From: Sulfuricurvum sp.
Lineage (GTDB): Bacteria > Campylobacterota > Campylobacteria > Campylobacterales > Sulfurimonadaceae
NCBI RefSeq assembly: GCF_030691015.1
Contig: NZ_JAUYFF010000018.1
Coordinates: forward strand, 1 to 53,066
Length of the DNA stretch: 53,066 nt
Reading direction: 5' to 3'
Shown: positions 26,636 to 35,014 of the stretch, piece by piece
Position numbering within the stretch: the stretch's first letter is position 1
Layout: the number at the start of each line of letters is the position of its first letter
Program-made: the position numbers and the translations under genes
The notes under the pieces: model-generated
Seen by the model: only the letters and a program-made list of their open reading frames with translations
Database searches by the model: none
What the model was told of the DNA's origin: nothing

Positions 26636-27199
26636 TTAAATATCTAATTGGCTTATCTCTTCCAAAAAACGGATAAACATTTGATATTGTTTTTTCTTTT
26701 GCGTTGTAGTGGCCTCTATCGTTTTATTGCGGTAATGTTCTATCAAAAAGTTTTGAAAGCGATCAAATTCAGATGGACTCAGACGGTGCGCAGAATTGAT
26801 CTTTTCGATAATATGATGGAGTTTTCTTTTAATAGTCCCAGAAAGTTCATTATCCATATTGCTAATAAGAGCATCACACTCAAATATTCCTTGAGCATTG
26901 AGAGAATTTTTTGGTTCGTCTGATGCTTGAGTAGTGAGTGATTTAATGGTATGGGCCGAATTTTGGTAAAGATACCGGTATTCTGACACTAACTTATATT
27001 GATGTATCAGGCTGTCCGCAGCAGCATCCATGCTAAGATAGTACATCGGAAGCTTATTCGGGATATAGATAATCGTCTTACCGTTTGGAGATTGTGACCA
27101 CGAAGTTATCTTTGCCCCTTTTAATCGTACTTTGGCAATGATCTCATCGAGTAAATTTTCGTATATTATTTCGGGTGGATTGTCTGTAGAGTATGTCAT
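26636..27199 (-). CDS. Unrecognised ~188-residue family, copy 1
   Basis: I do not recognise this 187-residue cytoplasmic protein. It is a clear paralogue of the product of 44258-44827. The conserved parts are LKGAKI with W-x-QSPNG a few residues later, a YLS-x-x-A-A segment, a QY-x-L-x-S-x-YR-LYQ helix, and the C-terminal KKKQ[12 protein letters not shown]. The N-terminal half looks alpha/beta and the C-terminal half is helical. The 5' flanks of both copies also match (TTCAGTGAT just before the start), consistent with gene duplication. It is preceded by a degenerate copy of the repeat-box promoter at 27260-27293. It may be an adaptor or output component of the adjacent signalling island; that is inference from context. 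Confidence 0.7.
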   Translation of the reverse strand: MTYSTDNPPEIIYENLLDEIIAKVRLKGAKITSWSQSPNGKTIIYIPNKLPMYYLSMDAAADSLIHQYKLVSEYRYLYQNSAHTIKSLTTQASDEPKNSLNAQGIFECDALISNMDNELSGTIKRKLHHIIEKINSAHRLSPSEFDRFQNFLIEHYRNKTIEATTTQKKKQYQMFIRFLEEISQLDI

Positions 27200-27259
27200 A
27201 TAGTATCACTGAATCTAAAGAATCTGCGGTAAAAAAATTACCGATATATTAAGTAGGGA

Positions 27260-27293
27260 ATGTTAGCGTTTTATTCTTACAAATTCGTAACAA
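27260..27293 (-). promoter_or_regulatory. Direct-repeat box promoter F (degenerate)
   Basis: On the minus strand: TTGTTACG - AAT - TTGTAAGA (27293 to 27275), 9 nt, then TAACAT (27265-27260). Twelve of fifteen fixed positions agree with the consensus TTGCNACA-N3-TTGCAACA of boxes A-E, and both the 11-bp period and the 9-nt distance are kept. It would drive the copy 1 paralogue gene with a ~54-nt leader. Confidence 0.5.
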
Positions 27294-27373
27294 AAAAAGA
27301 TCTCATCTACTATCCAAGACTCTATAAAGAAGAATTTGAAAAAACTGCTATATATCTACAATTTTGGCTATTC

Positions 27374-28495
27374 TTAATGAATAAACGTGAGATTACTTAG
27401 ATCATTTCTGGGAAGTTTAATTTGAAATTCCGAACCATTCTCAAATGAGTGAAGGGTGAGTGATCCTCCAAACTCTTTTTCAATAGTGAGCTGAGCAAAA
27501 TGCAAGCCGATTCCAAATCCTACCCCTTTGTCTTTAGTTGAAAATTTAGGCTCAAATATCTTTTTACGGATCTCTTCGGGAATTCCTCCCGCTTCATCTC
27601 GAATAGAAAATAGATAGGTGTCTTTATCGATGAGCGCTCGAAATGTAATCGTTTTTTTCCCATCCATATGATTTCCGTTATAAGCATCACAGGCATTGTT
27701 AATGAGGTTTATGAGTACTTCTTCAATATCTGTTTTAAACCCGTAAATTTGTATCTCATCATCAAGAATATCAATAACCAAGTCAATCTCTTCTTTTTGA
27801 AATTGTTCATTGAAAAATAGTTTGATAGAATCGGTAAGTTCATGAACGGTGAAAAGTTGTTTTATCCGTTCGTCTTTCCCCATATTAAGGATACTTTTAA
27901 GAATATCAGACATTCTAGAAATCTGCTGTGAGATAAATTCGCTGCTTTTGAGGACTTCAGATGATTTGACAGTTTTATCGATATTGGCCAATACCATCAT
28001 ATTGATAGCCTCCATACTGATAAGGTTGATAGGCTGTCGCCACTGGTGTGCAATGATCTGAAGAGTATCTAACACACTTTTTTGGTACGAAGAACGGGTA
28101 ATAGCAGTATTATAATGATTGGTTCGGGCAATAGAGGAAAAAAAACGCTCTAATTGTTTCCACTCCACTGTATTCGTATTTCTAAGCAATTCGCGCTCTA
28201 AGCAAACTGTTTGTGCTTCTAACGAGAGGATATGTGCCAGTTTAGGCTGAAAGCTATCCGTGCAAAGGCAGATTCCCATATTTCCGACAAGCGCGTTGTG
28301 TGCCAAAACAATATCGCACAGCGAATTCGACAAAGCAGAGACGTCAACTATAATCCCTACAACATATTCATTAACCAGAAGCGGAGAATTTAGAGGAATG
28401 GGGATGACTTCAAACGATTTTATAAAAAATTCGGGAAGCGCTAATTGACGTGTGTCTTCGAAAAAATGGAGAATTATAGGGCGTTGTTTTGTCAT
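27374..28495 (-). CDS. Sensor histidine kinase
   Basis: The 373-residue product is a cytoplasmic histidine kinase with no membrane segment. Residues 1-~140 form an unrecognised N-terminal sensor region. The H-box is IIAHQWRQPIN (about residue 148), and the catalytic domain shows the N-box NLINNACDA, G1 RDEAGGIP, F-box FEPKFST and G2 GFGIGLH. It is the last gene of the transcription unit beginning at 34967; one base separates it from the upstream REC-GGDEF-EAL stop. The input is unknown. Confidence 0.87.
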   Translation of the reverse strand: MTKQRPIILHFFEDTRQLALPEFFIKSFEVIPIPLNSPLLVNEYVVGIIVDVSALSNSLCDIVLAHNALVGNMGICLCTDSFQPKLAHILSLEAQTVCLERELLRNTNTVEWKQLERFFSSIARTNHYNTAITRSSYQKSVLDTLQIIAHQWRQPINLISMEAINMMVLANIDKTVKSSEVLKSSEFISQQISRMSDILKSILNMGKDERIKQLFTVHELTDSIKLFFNEQFQKEEIDLVIDILDDEIQIYGFKTDIEEVLINLINNACDAYNGNHMDGKKTITFRALIDKDTYLFSIRDEAGGIPEEIRKKIFEPKFSTKDKGVGFGIGLHFAQLTIEKEFGGSLTLHSFENGSEFQIKLPRNDLSNLTFIH

Positions 28496-28496
28496 A

Positions 28497-30149
28497 TTAT
28501 TTCACTTCATACGGTGCTGCAACGGCATAGCCTTGCAGATAATCGATATCAATTGATCTGAGTAGTTCAATATCACTCGCTGTAGAGAGATGGGTGGCAA
28601 TCGCTTTTGCACCCACGAGATGAATTATATCCACTAATTTTTGAACAATCTGGATAGCTCTTGGTTCGGTATGAAGCTGTATTATCAGATCAGGATGAAT
28701 TTTAATATAATCCGGTTTTAACTCAAAAAGGTAGGCAAGGTTAAAATCACCCGAACCAAAACGGTTTAAGATGATTTTATAGCCATGAGCTTTGAGCTTT
28801 TTTATAAGAGGGAACATTGAGTTAGATACACTCTCTTTTGCACGTCCGACAAGTTCAAATGCAACTCTCGAAGGCTCCAATCGATAACGTTCCGTCCAAA
28901 ACTGAATATAGGAGAGGAGTGCGTCATCGTTGAGATCTTCATCTGCCAGACAAACGGTCAATATGGCATTTTTAGGCGTTATAGTAGCATTAAGGCTGAG
29001 AGTGTTCCGAATCATCGAACGGGTGATCATCGTCATTTGGTGTGTATTGATAGCAACATTTAAAAAGGTTTCCGGCCCGTATATTTTCTCTTCTTGACGT
29101 ATTCTAACAAAGCTGTTAAAAATTTCGATATCGCCGCTCGATGCATTTACAATCGGCTGAACATATGGGACAATGTTTTCCTCTTCAAGGGCATGAAAAA
29201 TCATCTTTAACACTTCTCGACCGTGTACAATAGTCTGATCACGCTCCTCATCGCTTTGGATAAACACCATCACACCGGCCGTATCAGGATGAATAATATT
29301 TTCAAGTGCCAAGCGTGAATTGGCCAATAAGTTTTCGGTTCCGTATGCGATTCCGATAGAGAGTGTTGAGTTGAGAATTATCCCTTTTTCTGATGTGTGA
29401 AAATAGCGTGCAATCGATACCATATCGTTGGCTAGAACATTGGCAAATTGTAGATTTTGATTTTTTAGAACAAGACAAAATTCATCACGGCTACAACGAT
29501 AGAATGTACCTTCTGAATTAATTTTGAGACTCTCCAACAGCGCTCCCAACTCACTGACATATTCGTCTGCATACTCTTCTCCCACAAGATCATAGATATT
29601 GGAGAGATAATTAACCCTTATACGCAGCAAAGCAACCGGTTCAGAAAGAGGCGATTTAAAAAATCCTTCCAGTTCAGGGAGTAATTTCCATCGAGTAACG
29701 GGATCGGTATGCCGTATCTTTACAACACTAGCCGAGGTATCTAGGAGAATTTTTTCAAGATATTGAAAAAATTTCGGCATTGAAAGAGGTTTTAAAAGAT
29801 ATCCCTGTACTTCCAATGAAATCGCTTCAGCCATGAAATCGGCATCATCATGGGCGGAAAGGATAAGGATCGGCTGCGATTTTGAAAGAGAACGAATCTC
29901 TTTTATGACACCAAGCCCCCCTTTTTTAGGCAGTTCAAGATCGGTAATGACAAGGGTAAACGACTCGTTAGATTCCAGCTTGTTTCGGTAGGTTTTTACC
30001 CCTTCGTCTCCGTCCGTCGCAATGATGCACTCTTTAAAAAACATTTGGACAATTCGTTTGAGCGATTCTGCTAATTCAGGATCATCATCGATAATAAGCA
30101 CTGACCGACTGGCACTGTCGATTTGAAGCCGCTGAATGATATTAGACAA
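28497..30149 (-). CDS. REC-GGDEF-EAL protein with degenerate output domains
   Basis: The 550-residue product has an intact N-terminal receiver (phospho-acceptor Asp in VITDLELP, Lys in LLKP), then a GGDEF and an EAL domain. The GGDEF motif reads SRDEF and its metal/nucleotide motif is lost. In the EAL domain the EAL triad reads NSF, DDFG reads NRFG, and KID reads KIH. I therefore predict no cyclase or phosphodiesterase activity, leaving a role as phospho-dependent binding partner or c-di-GMP sensor. The start is TTG at 30149 after GGGGAG, overlapping the upstream regulator gene by 8 bp. Confidence 0.83.
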   Translation of the reverse strand: MSNIIQRLQIDSASRSVLIIDDDPELAESLKRIVQMFFKECIIATDGDEGVKTYRNKLESNESFTLVITDLELPKKGGLGVIKEIRSLSKSQPILILSAHDDADFMAEAISLEVQGYLLKPLSMPKFFQYLEKILLDTSASVVKIRHTDPVTRWKLLPELEGFFKSPLSEPVALLRIRVNYLSNIYDLVGEEYADEYVSELGALLESLKINSEGTFYRCSRDEFCLVLKNQNLQFANVLANDMVSIARYFHTSEKGIILNSTLSIGIAYGTENLLANSRLALENIIHPDTAGVMVFIQSDEERDQTIVHGREVLKMIFHALEEENIVPYVQPIVNASSGDIEIFNSFVRIRQEEKIYGPETFLNVAINTHQMTMITRSMIRNTLSLNATITPKNAILTVCLADEDLNDDALLSYIQFWTERYRLEPSRVAFELVGRAKESVSNSMFPLIKKLKAHGYKIILNRFGSGDFNLAYLFELKPDYIKIHPDLIIQLHTEPRAIQIVQKLVDIIHLVGAKAIATHLSTASDIELLRSIDIDYLQGYAVAAPYEVK

Positions 30150-30822
30150 AATCTCCCCTTTTCATAATATAACCGAATCCACGAATGTTTTGAATCAAAT
30201 CCTCTTTGAGTTTTGCTCGGACACGATTGACCAATGAACGGATTGTCGAAGACTCGGTATCTTCTCCATCCCAGATAAAAGATCGGATACTTTCATCGGT
30301 CATTATTTGCCCAAGGTTACTGACAAATAAAATAATAAGTGAATATTCCCGTTTGGTAAATTGCTGTACTTTACCGTCATGATAGAGGAGATAGTTTTCT
30401 TTATTAAAGGTATAGTGATTGCTCAAATGGATAATCGGATCATTGACTTGCTCGATTTTCGGTTTTGCCTGTACGGTCAAATGGTGTATCCTGATATCGA
30501 GTTCTTTCAGATTAAACGGTTTTTTGAGATAATCGCTGCACCCAAAGGAGAAGGCATCCGATATATAGTCGACATCATGATAGGCACTAATGATGATTTT
30601 AGGAGTATCGGGATATTTTTCTGCAATAACTTTGAGGCATTCTAGCCCTCCGATGAGAGGAGTATTAATATCCAAAATATAAAAATCGTGCGCTTGAGAT
30701 TCTATGACTTCTAAAACCTCTTGTCCGTTATCGTAGTGATCGACGAGATGGCCACGAGAAAGGAGGTAAGTCCGAATGGATCGTGCCAGCATAAATTCGT
30801 CTTCTAATAACAGTATTTTCAC
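30142..30822 (-). CDS. OmpR/PhoB-family DNA-binding response regulator
   Basis: The 226-residue product has a receiver (acidic ED near residue 7, acceptor Asp in YILDINTP, Lys in YLKKPF) and a C-terminal winged helix of the OmpR/PhoB type (FTKREYSLIILF, then TIRSLVNRVRAKL, ending IRGFGYIM). It is the only DNA-binding response regulator in the island and is thus the leading candidate to bind the six direct-repeat boxes found here; family members bind tandem direct repeats. It is co-translated with its neighbours (4-bp overlap upstream, 8-bp overlap downstream). The cognate kinase is probably the REC-kinase next to it. Confidence 0.92.
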   Translation of the reverse strand: MKILLLEDEFMLARSIRTYLLSRGHLVDHYDNGQEVLEVIESQAHDFYILDINTPLIGGLECLKVIAEKYPDTPKIIISAYHDVDYISDAFSFGCSDYLKKPFNLKELDIRIHHLTVQAKPKIEQVNDPIIHLSNHYTFNKENYLLYHDGKVQQFTKREYSLIILFVSNLGQIMTDESIRSFIWDGEDTESSTIRSLVNRVRAKLKEDLIQNIRGFGYIMKRGDFV

Positions 30823-32006
30823 GTAGTAACTCCACTGTGCTTTGGTAGCGCCATTGTAGGCGAATTATGTTGCAAGAGTGTCGCATTTTCAAAAATATAA
30901 CGAAATGAGGTTCCGTGTTTGGCGGTAGATGAGATTTCAATCGCAACATTTTCCTCTTCACAGATTTGGGCGACAATACTTAGCCCCAGACCGTATCCCC
31001 CTTTATGATCGGATTCGCGGTGAAAACGTTGAAATATTTTCTGTTTATCTTTGATTAAAGGGCCATGATTGCGGATTTCAAAAAAGAGGTCTCCTTTTCG
31101 AGACCCTACCGTGACATTAATTTCTCCCGGGCGGTAGGAATACTTGATAGCATTAGACAGTGTATTGTCTATAAGTCTGGAAAGCTTTAATTCATTAAAA
31201 TTTATCCAAGGAAGGTTCGGCTGACCGACCCGCACCGAAAGGGTAAGTTCATTAACTTCAGCGATGCACGTAAAATATCGTACACGTTCATGAATAAATT
31301 CGACCACATCAATTGCGCTCATTTGTTCACTTACGCGATCGCGTTTCATCAGATAGGTCATATCTTCGTAGCTGTTTTGGATAATTCTTGATCCCGCTTC
31401 AATAGAGTTTAGAAATTCATTATCGATTCCATTCATCCGTAGCAGATCGATGTTGGTAATTATAACGGCAAGCGGTGTGTGGATTTCGTGGATCGCATTT
31501 TTTAAAAATTGATCCTGTTCTTCTAGGAGTTTAAGGGCATACTCTTTTGAATCTTTGAGTAATTGCTGGCTTTTTTTAAGCTCCAGATCATATTCTATTT
31601 TTTGCAATACATTAATAATGGCGTCAAAGAGTTCATCATGACTGATCGGTTTCAGAATAAATCGATCTACTCCGCATCGGATCGATTCAACAAATACCGA
31701 TCGATCTTCGGTACCCGAAATAGCAATCACTTTTTGATCCGGATCAATTTTTTTAATCTGAGCGGTTAAGTCAATACCACTCTCATGCGCAAGATTGATA
31801 TCCGTTAATATTAATATGATTTTATTATCGTTTTTTGCTGCATGATAGAGGGTTAGAGCCGCAGAAATAGTTTCAGCACGTTCGATATTTTTAAAAAATT
31901 TGGAGAGGATTTGGGCAAGTTTTTCACCTATTCGTTCATCATCTTCTACAATAAGGAGTGTTTTTTCATCTGCCAAATCTTTTAATAGTGCCAAGGAACT
32001 TTGCAT
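30819..32006 (-). CDS. Hybrid histidine kinase with N-terminal receiver
   Basis: The 395-residue product has a receiver domain first (acceptor Asp in ILTDINLA, Lys in ILKPIS), a coiled-coil linker, then a kinase core with H-box AIHEIHTPLAVI (about residue 188), NTLSNAIKYSY N-box, and GLGLSI G2 motif. The H-box (HEIHTP) is of the HisKA type, unlike the HQWRQP type of the other kinases in the island. It is cytoplasmic. It sits directly upstream of the OmpR-type regulator (ATGA overlap) and is therefore its likely partner. Confidence 0.9.
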   Translation of the reverse strand: MQSSLALLKDLADEKTLLIVEDDERIGEKLAQILSKFFKNIERAETISAALTLYHAAKNDNKIILILTDINLAHESGIDLTAQIKKIDPDQKVIAISGTEDRSVFVESIRCGVDRFILKPISHDELFDAIINVLQKIEYDLELKKSQQLLKDSKEYALKLLEEQDQFLKNAIHEIHTPLAVIITNIDLLRMNGIDNEFLNSIEAGSRIIQNSYEDMTYLMKRDRVSEQMSAIDVVEFIHERVRYFTCIAEVNELTLSVRVGQPNLPWINFNELKLSRLIDNTLSNAIKYSYRPGEINVTVGSRKGDLFFEIRNHGPLIKDKQKIFQRFHRESDHKGGYGLGLSIVAQICEEENVAIEISSTAKHGTSFRYIFENATLLQHNSPTMALPKHSGVTT

Positions 32007-32053
32007 AGTCTCTTTCTCTTTTATAGTAAAATGAGGAATCTTAGTATACCACT

Positions 32054-33784
32054 TTAGGTTACGTATTGAATGGAGTGGTTCATTGCTATATTATAAGGGA
32101 TCGCCTGACCGTATAAGAAGCCCTGAGATTCATCAATACCCATGGCATTTACTTTTGCGCTTATAGACTCTTTACTGACAAATTCAGCAATCGTCTTTAT
32201 CCCCATTTTTCTTGCAAAATCAGAGAGCATCTCAACGATAACCTGTGAAATCAAGGTATCTTCAATGCCGAGAATAAGGGATCCATCGATTTTTATATAA
32301 TCGATATTGAGCTTAGCAAGGTGCTCAAAGTTAGAATATCCTGATCCGAAATCATCGATTGCTACTTTGCATCCATAATGTTTAATTTCAGAAAAAAAGT
32401 GTTGCACCGCTTCATAAGAACCTATCCCCTCAGATTCAAGAAGTTCAAATATCAAACGCTCAGGCTGGGGAAACAGGGCTATCTGCTCAATCAAAAATTC
32501 GCGAGTAGGGCGGTCTCTAATATCATCGATTGAGAGATTCATACTGACGGAACATTCCGAATGAGAAAAGCTTTCGAGAGTTTTTCGTATGATCATTTTC
32601 GTGATAGAGTTATACATTTTGGTCTCTTTGGCAATCGGTAAAAAAAGTCCCGGAGAGATTACTTCACCATCGGGTAAAATAAGTCGTGCCAATGCCTCGT
32701 ATTTAATGATTTTTTTCGTTTTATTATCGATAATCGGCTGGAAATAGGGGACAAAACGGTCTTCTTGAAGGGCTCGTTTGATCATGTCTTGATACTGTAA
32801 TTTCGTGGAGCGCTCCTGTACCGATCGCGTATCATTACTATAAATAATGATAGTTCCCTCTTTTTCCGCTTGACGCAGAGCAATGTCGGCATGCGAAAGC
32901 GGGGCGTCATCGCCGTGATCGACAATACCCGCTCCCATCTCCAAATACATCATCTGTCCATTGATTTGTATCTCCGTAGCTTCAAATTTATGGATAATTC
33001 GATGTATGTAATGATAGAGTTCTTTCGCATCCAACGGAGAGAGAACGGCAAAGTGGGCACCGCTGACACGATATATGGCATGAAAAGGCATAGCTTCCTC
33101 TTCAATAAATCTCGAGAGCAGCTCTGCTGTTTGCTTTAGGATGCTGTTTCCTACCGAATAGCCGTAAAAATCATTTACATTTTTAAAATTGTTTATTTTT
33201 AGCAATGAAAGGGAGTTATTACGGTGTTCTAGAAGATCATTCTCAAGCATAGCAAAAGAAAAAAGGCCGCTTATCCGATCGATAGTATACGTCAGTAATG
33301 CTTCACGACTTTTTTCGATAACAAGCTCTTCGAGATGCTCTTTGTAGGTTAGATTTTCTTTTTCCATCGATATTTTTGCAACGATTTTATAAAGGACATC
33401 GATCGTTTGAACCCTCTCGATCGGTTTAAAAAGATAGCCGTCTATTCCCAATTCTACGGAGCGGTGAAGGATGTCGCTCTCTTTATGTGCCGATACAAGT
33501 AAGGTTGCTTGGGTGGGATAGCGTTCTTTTATTTTTTCGATCATTTCCAAACCGTTCAGCAGCGGCATTTGATAATCGGTAATGACAAGATCATAACGAT
33601 TCGCCAATGCGGCCTTAAGACCATCTTCACCATTGGGTTCACTGTCAATCTCTTCAAAAAAACGGCTCAGGAAAGTGATATATTCTCGTCGAATAAACGG
33701 ATCGTCTTCCACATACAGTACACGAATTCCTTTAGCGGCATCTTGCAGTAATCGATAGTGTTCGTTTGAGTGGTTAGAATACAT
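32054..33784 (-). CDS. REC-GGDEF-EAL protein, probable c-di-GMP phosphodiesterase
   Basis: The 576-residue product has a receiver (Asp in VITDYQMP, Lys in LFKPIE), a degenerate GGDEF domain (SGAHF instead of GGDEF) and a complete EAL domain. The EAL residues present include YEALARL, the Asn in VSMNLS, the Glu in IFELLES, DDFGSGYS, DYIKIDG, IAEFV and QGFLYG. It should hydrolyse c-di-GMP, with the GGDEF remnant possibly acting as a GTP-sensing or structural module. It overlaps the upstream kinase gene by 11 bp. Confidence 0.9.
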   Translation of the reverse strand: MYSNHSNEHYRLLQDAAKGIRVLYVEDDPFIRREYITFLSRFFEEIDSEPNGEDGLKAALANRYDLVITDYQMPLLNGLEMIEKIKERYPTQATLLVSAHKESDILHRSVELGIDGYLFKPIERVQTIDVLYKIVAKISMEKENLTYKEHLEELVIEKSREALLTYTIDRISGLFSFAMLENDLLEHRNNSLSLLKINNFKNVNDFYGYSVGNSILKQTAELLSRFIEEEAMPFHAIYRVSGAHFAVLSPLDAKELYHYIHRIIHKFEATEIQINGQMMYLEMGAGIVDHGDDAPLSHADIALRQAEKEGTIIIYSNDTRSVQERSTKLQYQDMIKRALQEDRFVPYFQPIIDNKTKKIIKYEALARLILPDGEVISPGLFLPIAKETKMYNSITKMIIRKTLESFSHSECSVSMNLSIDDIRDRPTREFLIEQIALFPQPERLIFELLESEGIGSYEAVQHFFSEIKHYGCKVAIDDFGSGYSNFEHLAKLNIDYIKIDGSLILGIEDTLISQVIVEMLSDFARKMGIKTIAEFVSKESISAKVNAMGIDESQGFLYGQAIPYNIAMNHSIQYVT

Positions 33785-34967
33785 AGGTTATATCCTTAGT
33801 ATAGTTTGTTGGTATAGAGAGGGTAAAAACACTCCCCTCCGCATCGTTACAGACTTGTATGGAACCGTTTAAATGTTTTTCAATAATAATAGCCGACATG
33901 TACAAACCGAGCCCAGTCCCGTTTTTCTCTACTTTAGTCGAAAAATAGGGGTCAAATACCTTATCAATGATCTCTTCCGAAATCCCTCCGGCATTATCTC
34001 GAATGGAAAATACGATATTCTCTTCATTGTACACTGAATTGAATTGAATAAAAGGTTCGGGAATAAGGCGTTCTTCAAAAGCATCTTTAGAGTTGGTTAA
34101 TATATTCAAAAAGACCTGCATCAATTCATTTTTATAGGTAACAAAAGCGGCATCAACATCTCCCGTAAACGTTAGATTGATTCCAAAGTTTTTGTAATTT
34201 TTCCCCAACATTGTCAATAAATCATTTGACATCTCACGCAGAGAAACGCTCTGCGGCAATTTGTTCGGTCGAAAGAAGTTGCGAAAGTCGTCAATAGTGG
34301 TTGAGAGGTAATGAATCTGTTTATCAATCACATTTAAATCGTCTAAGAGATGTTGCTTGTTTATCTCATCAAATTCCAGTGTCAGAATCGTATTGTTGGT
34401 AATCATTCCGATAACGGTTATAGGCTGGCGCCATTGATGCGCGATCATACCGATCATTTCTCCCATAATCGCCATTCTTGATTGGGTAATCATCATCTTT
34501 TCAGTTATTTCATGCTTATTTTTTGCTTCAACAACTTGATTTTCGAGAGCAGTATTAAGTTCATGCAAGCGCTCAGTACTCCGACAAGCATCAATGGCAT
34601 TTGTCAGTTTCGTTTTAAACCCAGCAAACATCCGACCATAACCATCCGTTCCATCGCTGTTTTCAAATGCAAACAAAAAATGCTCGTTTCCGATCGGAAT
34701 ATCGAGAATATATCCGAGAGACGCTACTGCAACAATAGAATATTCCTCAATTGCAGTGCATAAAGTGACAGGAGTATCAAAATCCTTTTCGACAGTAACG
34801 ATTTTTTTTCGAGTAGGTACAGAGGTAAGATAATTGCCTCCTAAAGCTCCGGTATGATGTACAAATGTGGTGATAACATCGCTCAACATATTTTCAAGAA
34901 CAAGAGAGTTGCCTATGGCATTCATACAAACATAGGCAAGGGTTTGCTGTTCAGAGTAATCTTTCAT
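33774..34967 (-). CDS. Sensor histidine kinase, GAF-like input
   Basis: The 397-residue product lacks membrane segments. Residues ~1-140 resemble a GAF-type sensor, followed by a helical linker, H-box MIAHQWRQPITVIG (about residue 187), an N-box ILTNSKDA, G1 RDNAGGIS, F-box FDPYFST and G2 GTGLGLYMS. It is the first gene of a six-gene unit (kinase, REC-GGDEF-EAL, hybrid kinase, OmpR regulator, REC-GGDEF-EAL, kinase) that follows repeat box A. The -10 of that box lies only 6 nt upstream of the ATG, so the message may be leaderless. Confidence 0.87.
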   Translation of the reverse strand: MKDYSEQQTLAYVCMNAIGNSLVLENMLSDVITTFVHHTGALGGNYLTSVPTRKKIVTVEKDFDTPVTLCTAIEEYSIVAVASLGYILDIPIGNEHFLFAFENSDGTDGYGRMFAGFKTKLTNAIDACRSTERLHELNTALENQVVEAKNKHEITEKMMITQSRMAIMGEMIGMIAHQWRQPITVIGMITNNTILTLEFDEINKQHLLDDLNVIDKQIHYLSTTIDDFRNFFRPNKLPQSVSLREMSNDLLTMLGKNYKNFGINLTFTGDVDAAFVTYKNELMQVFLNILTNSKDAFEERLIPEPFIQFNSVYNEENIVFSIRDNAGGISEEIIDKVFDPYFSTKVEKNGTGLGLYMSAIIIEKHLNGSIQVCNDAEGSVFTLSIPTNYTKDITYVF

Positions 34968-34973
34968 ACCAAA

Positions 34974-35007
34974 AGTATAGCTCTCCTGTGTTGCAAGTAT
35001 GTGGCAA
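34974..35007 (-). promoter_or_regulatory. Direct-repeat box promoter A
   Basis: On the minus strand: TTGCCACA - TAC - TTGCAACA (35007 to 34989), 9 nt, then TATACT (34979-34974). No canonical -35 hexamer stands 17 nt before the -10; the second repeat overlaps that position, as in Pho-box promoters. It precedes the kinase gene at 34967 and lies 7 nt after the stop of the WD40-like gene. Confidence 0.65.
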
Positions 35008-35014
35008 AAAAATA

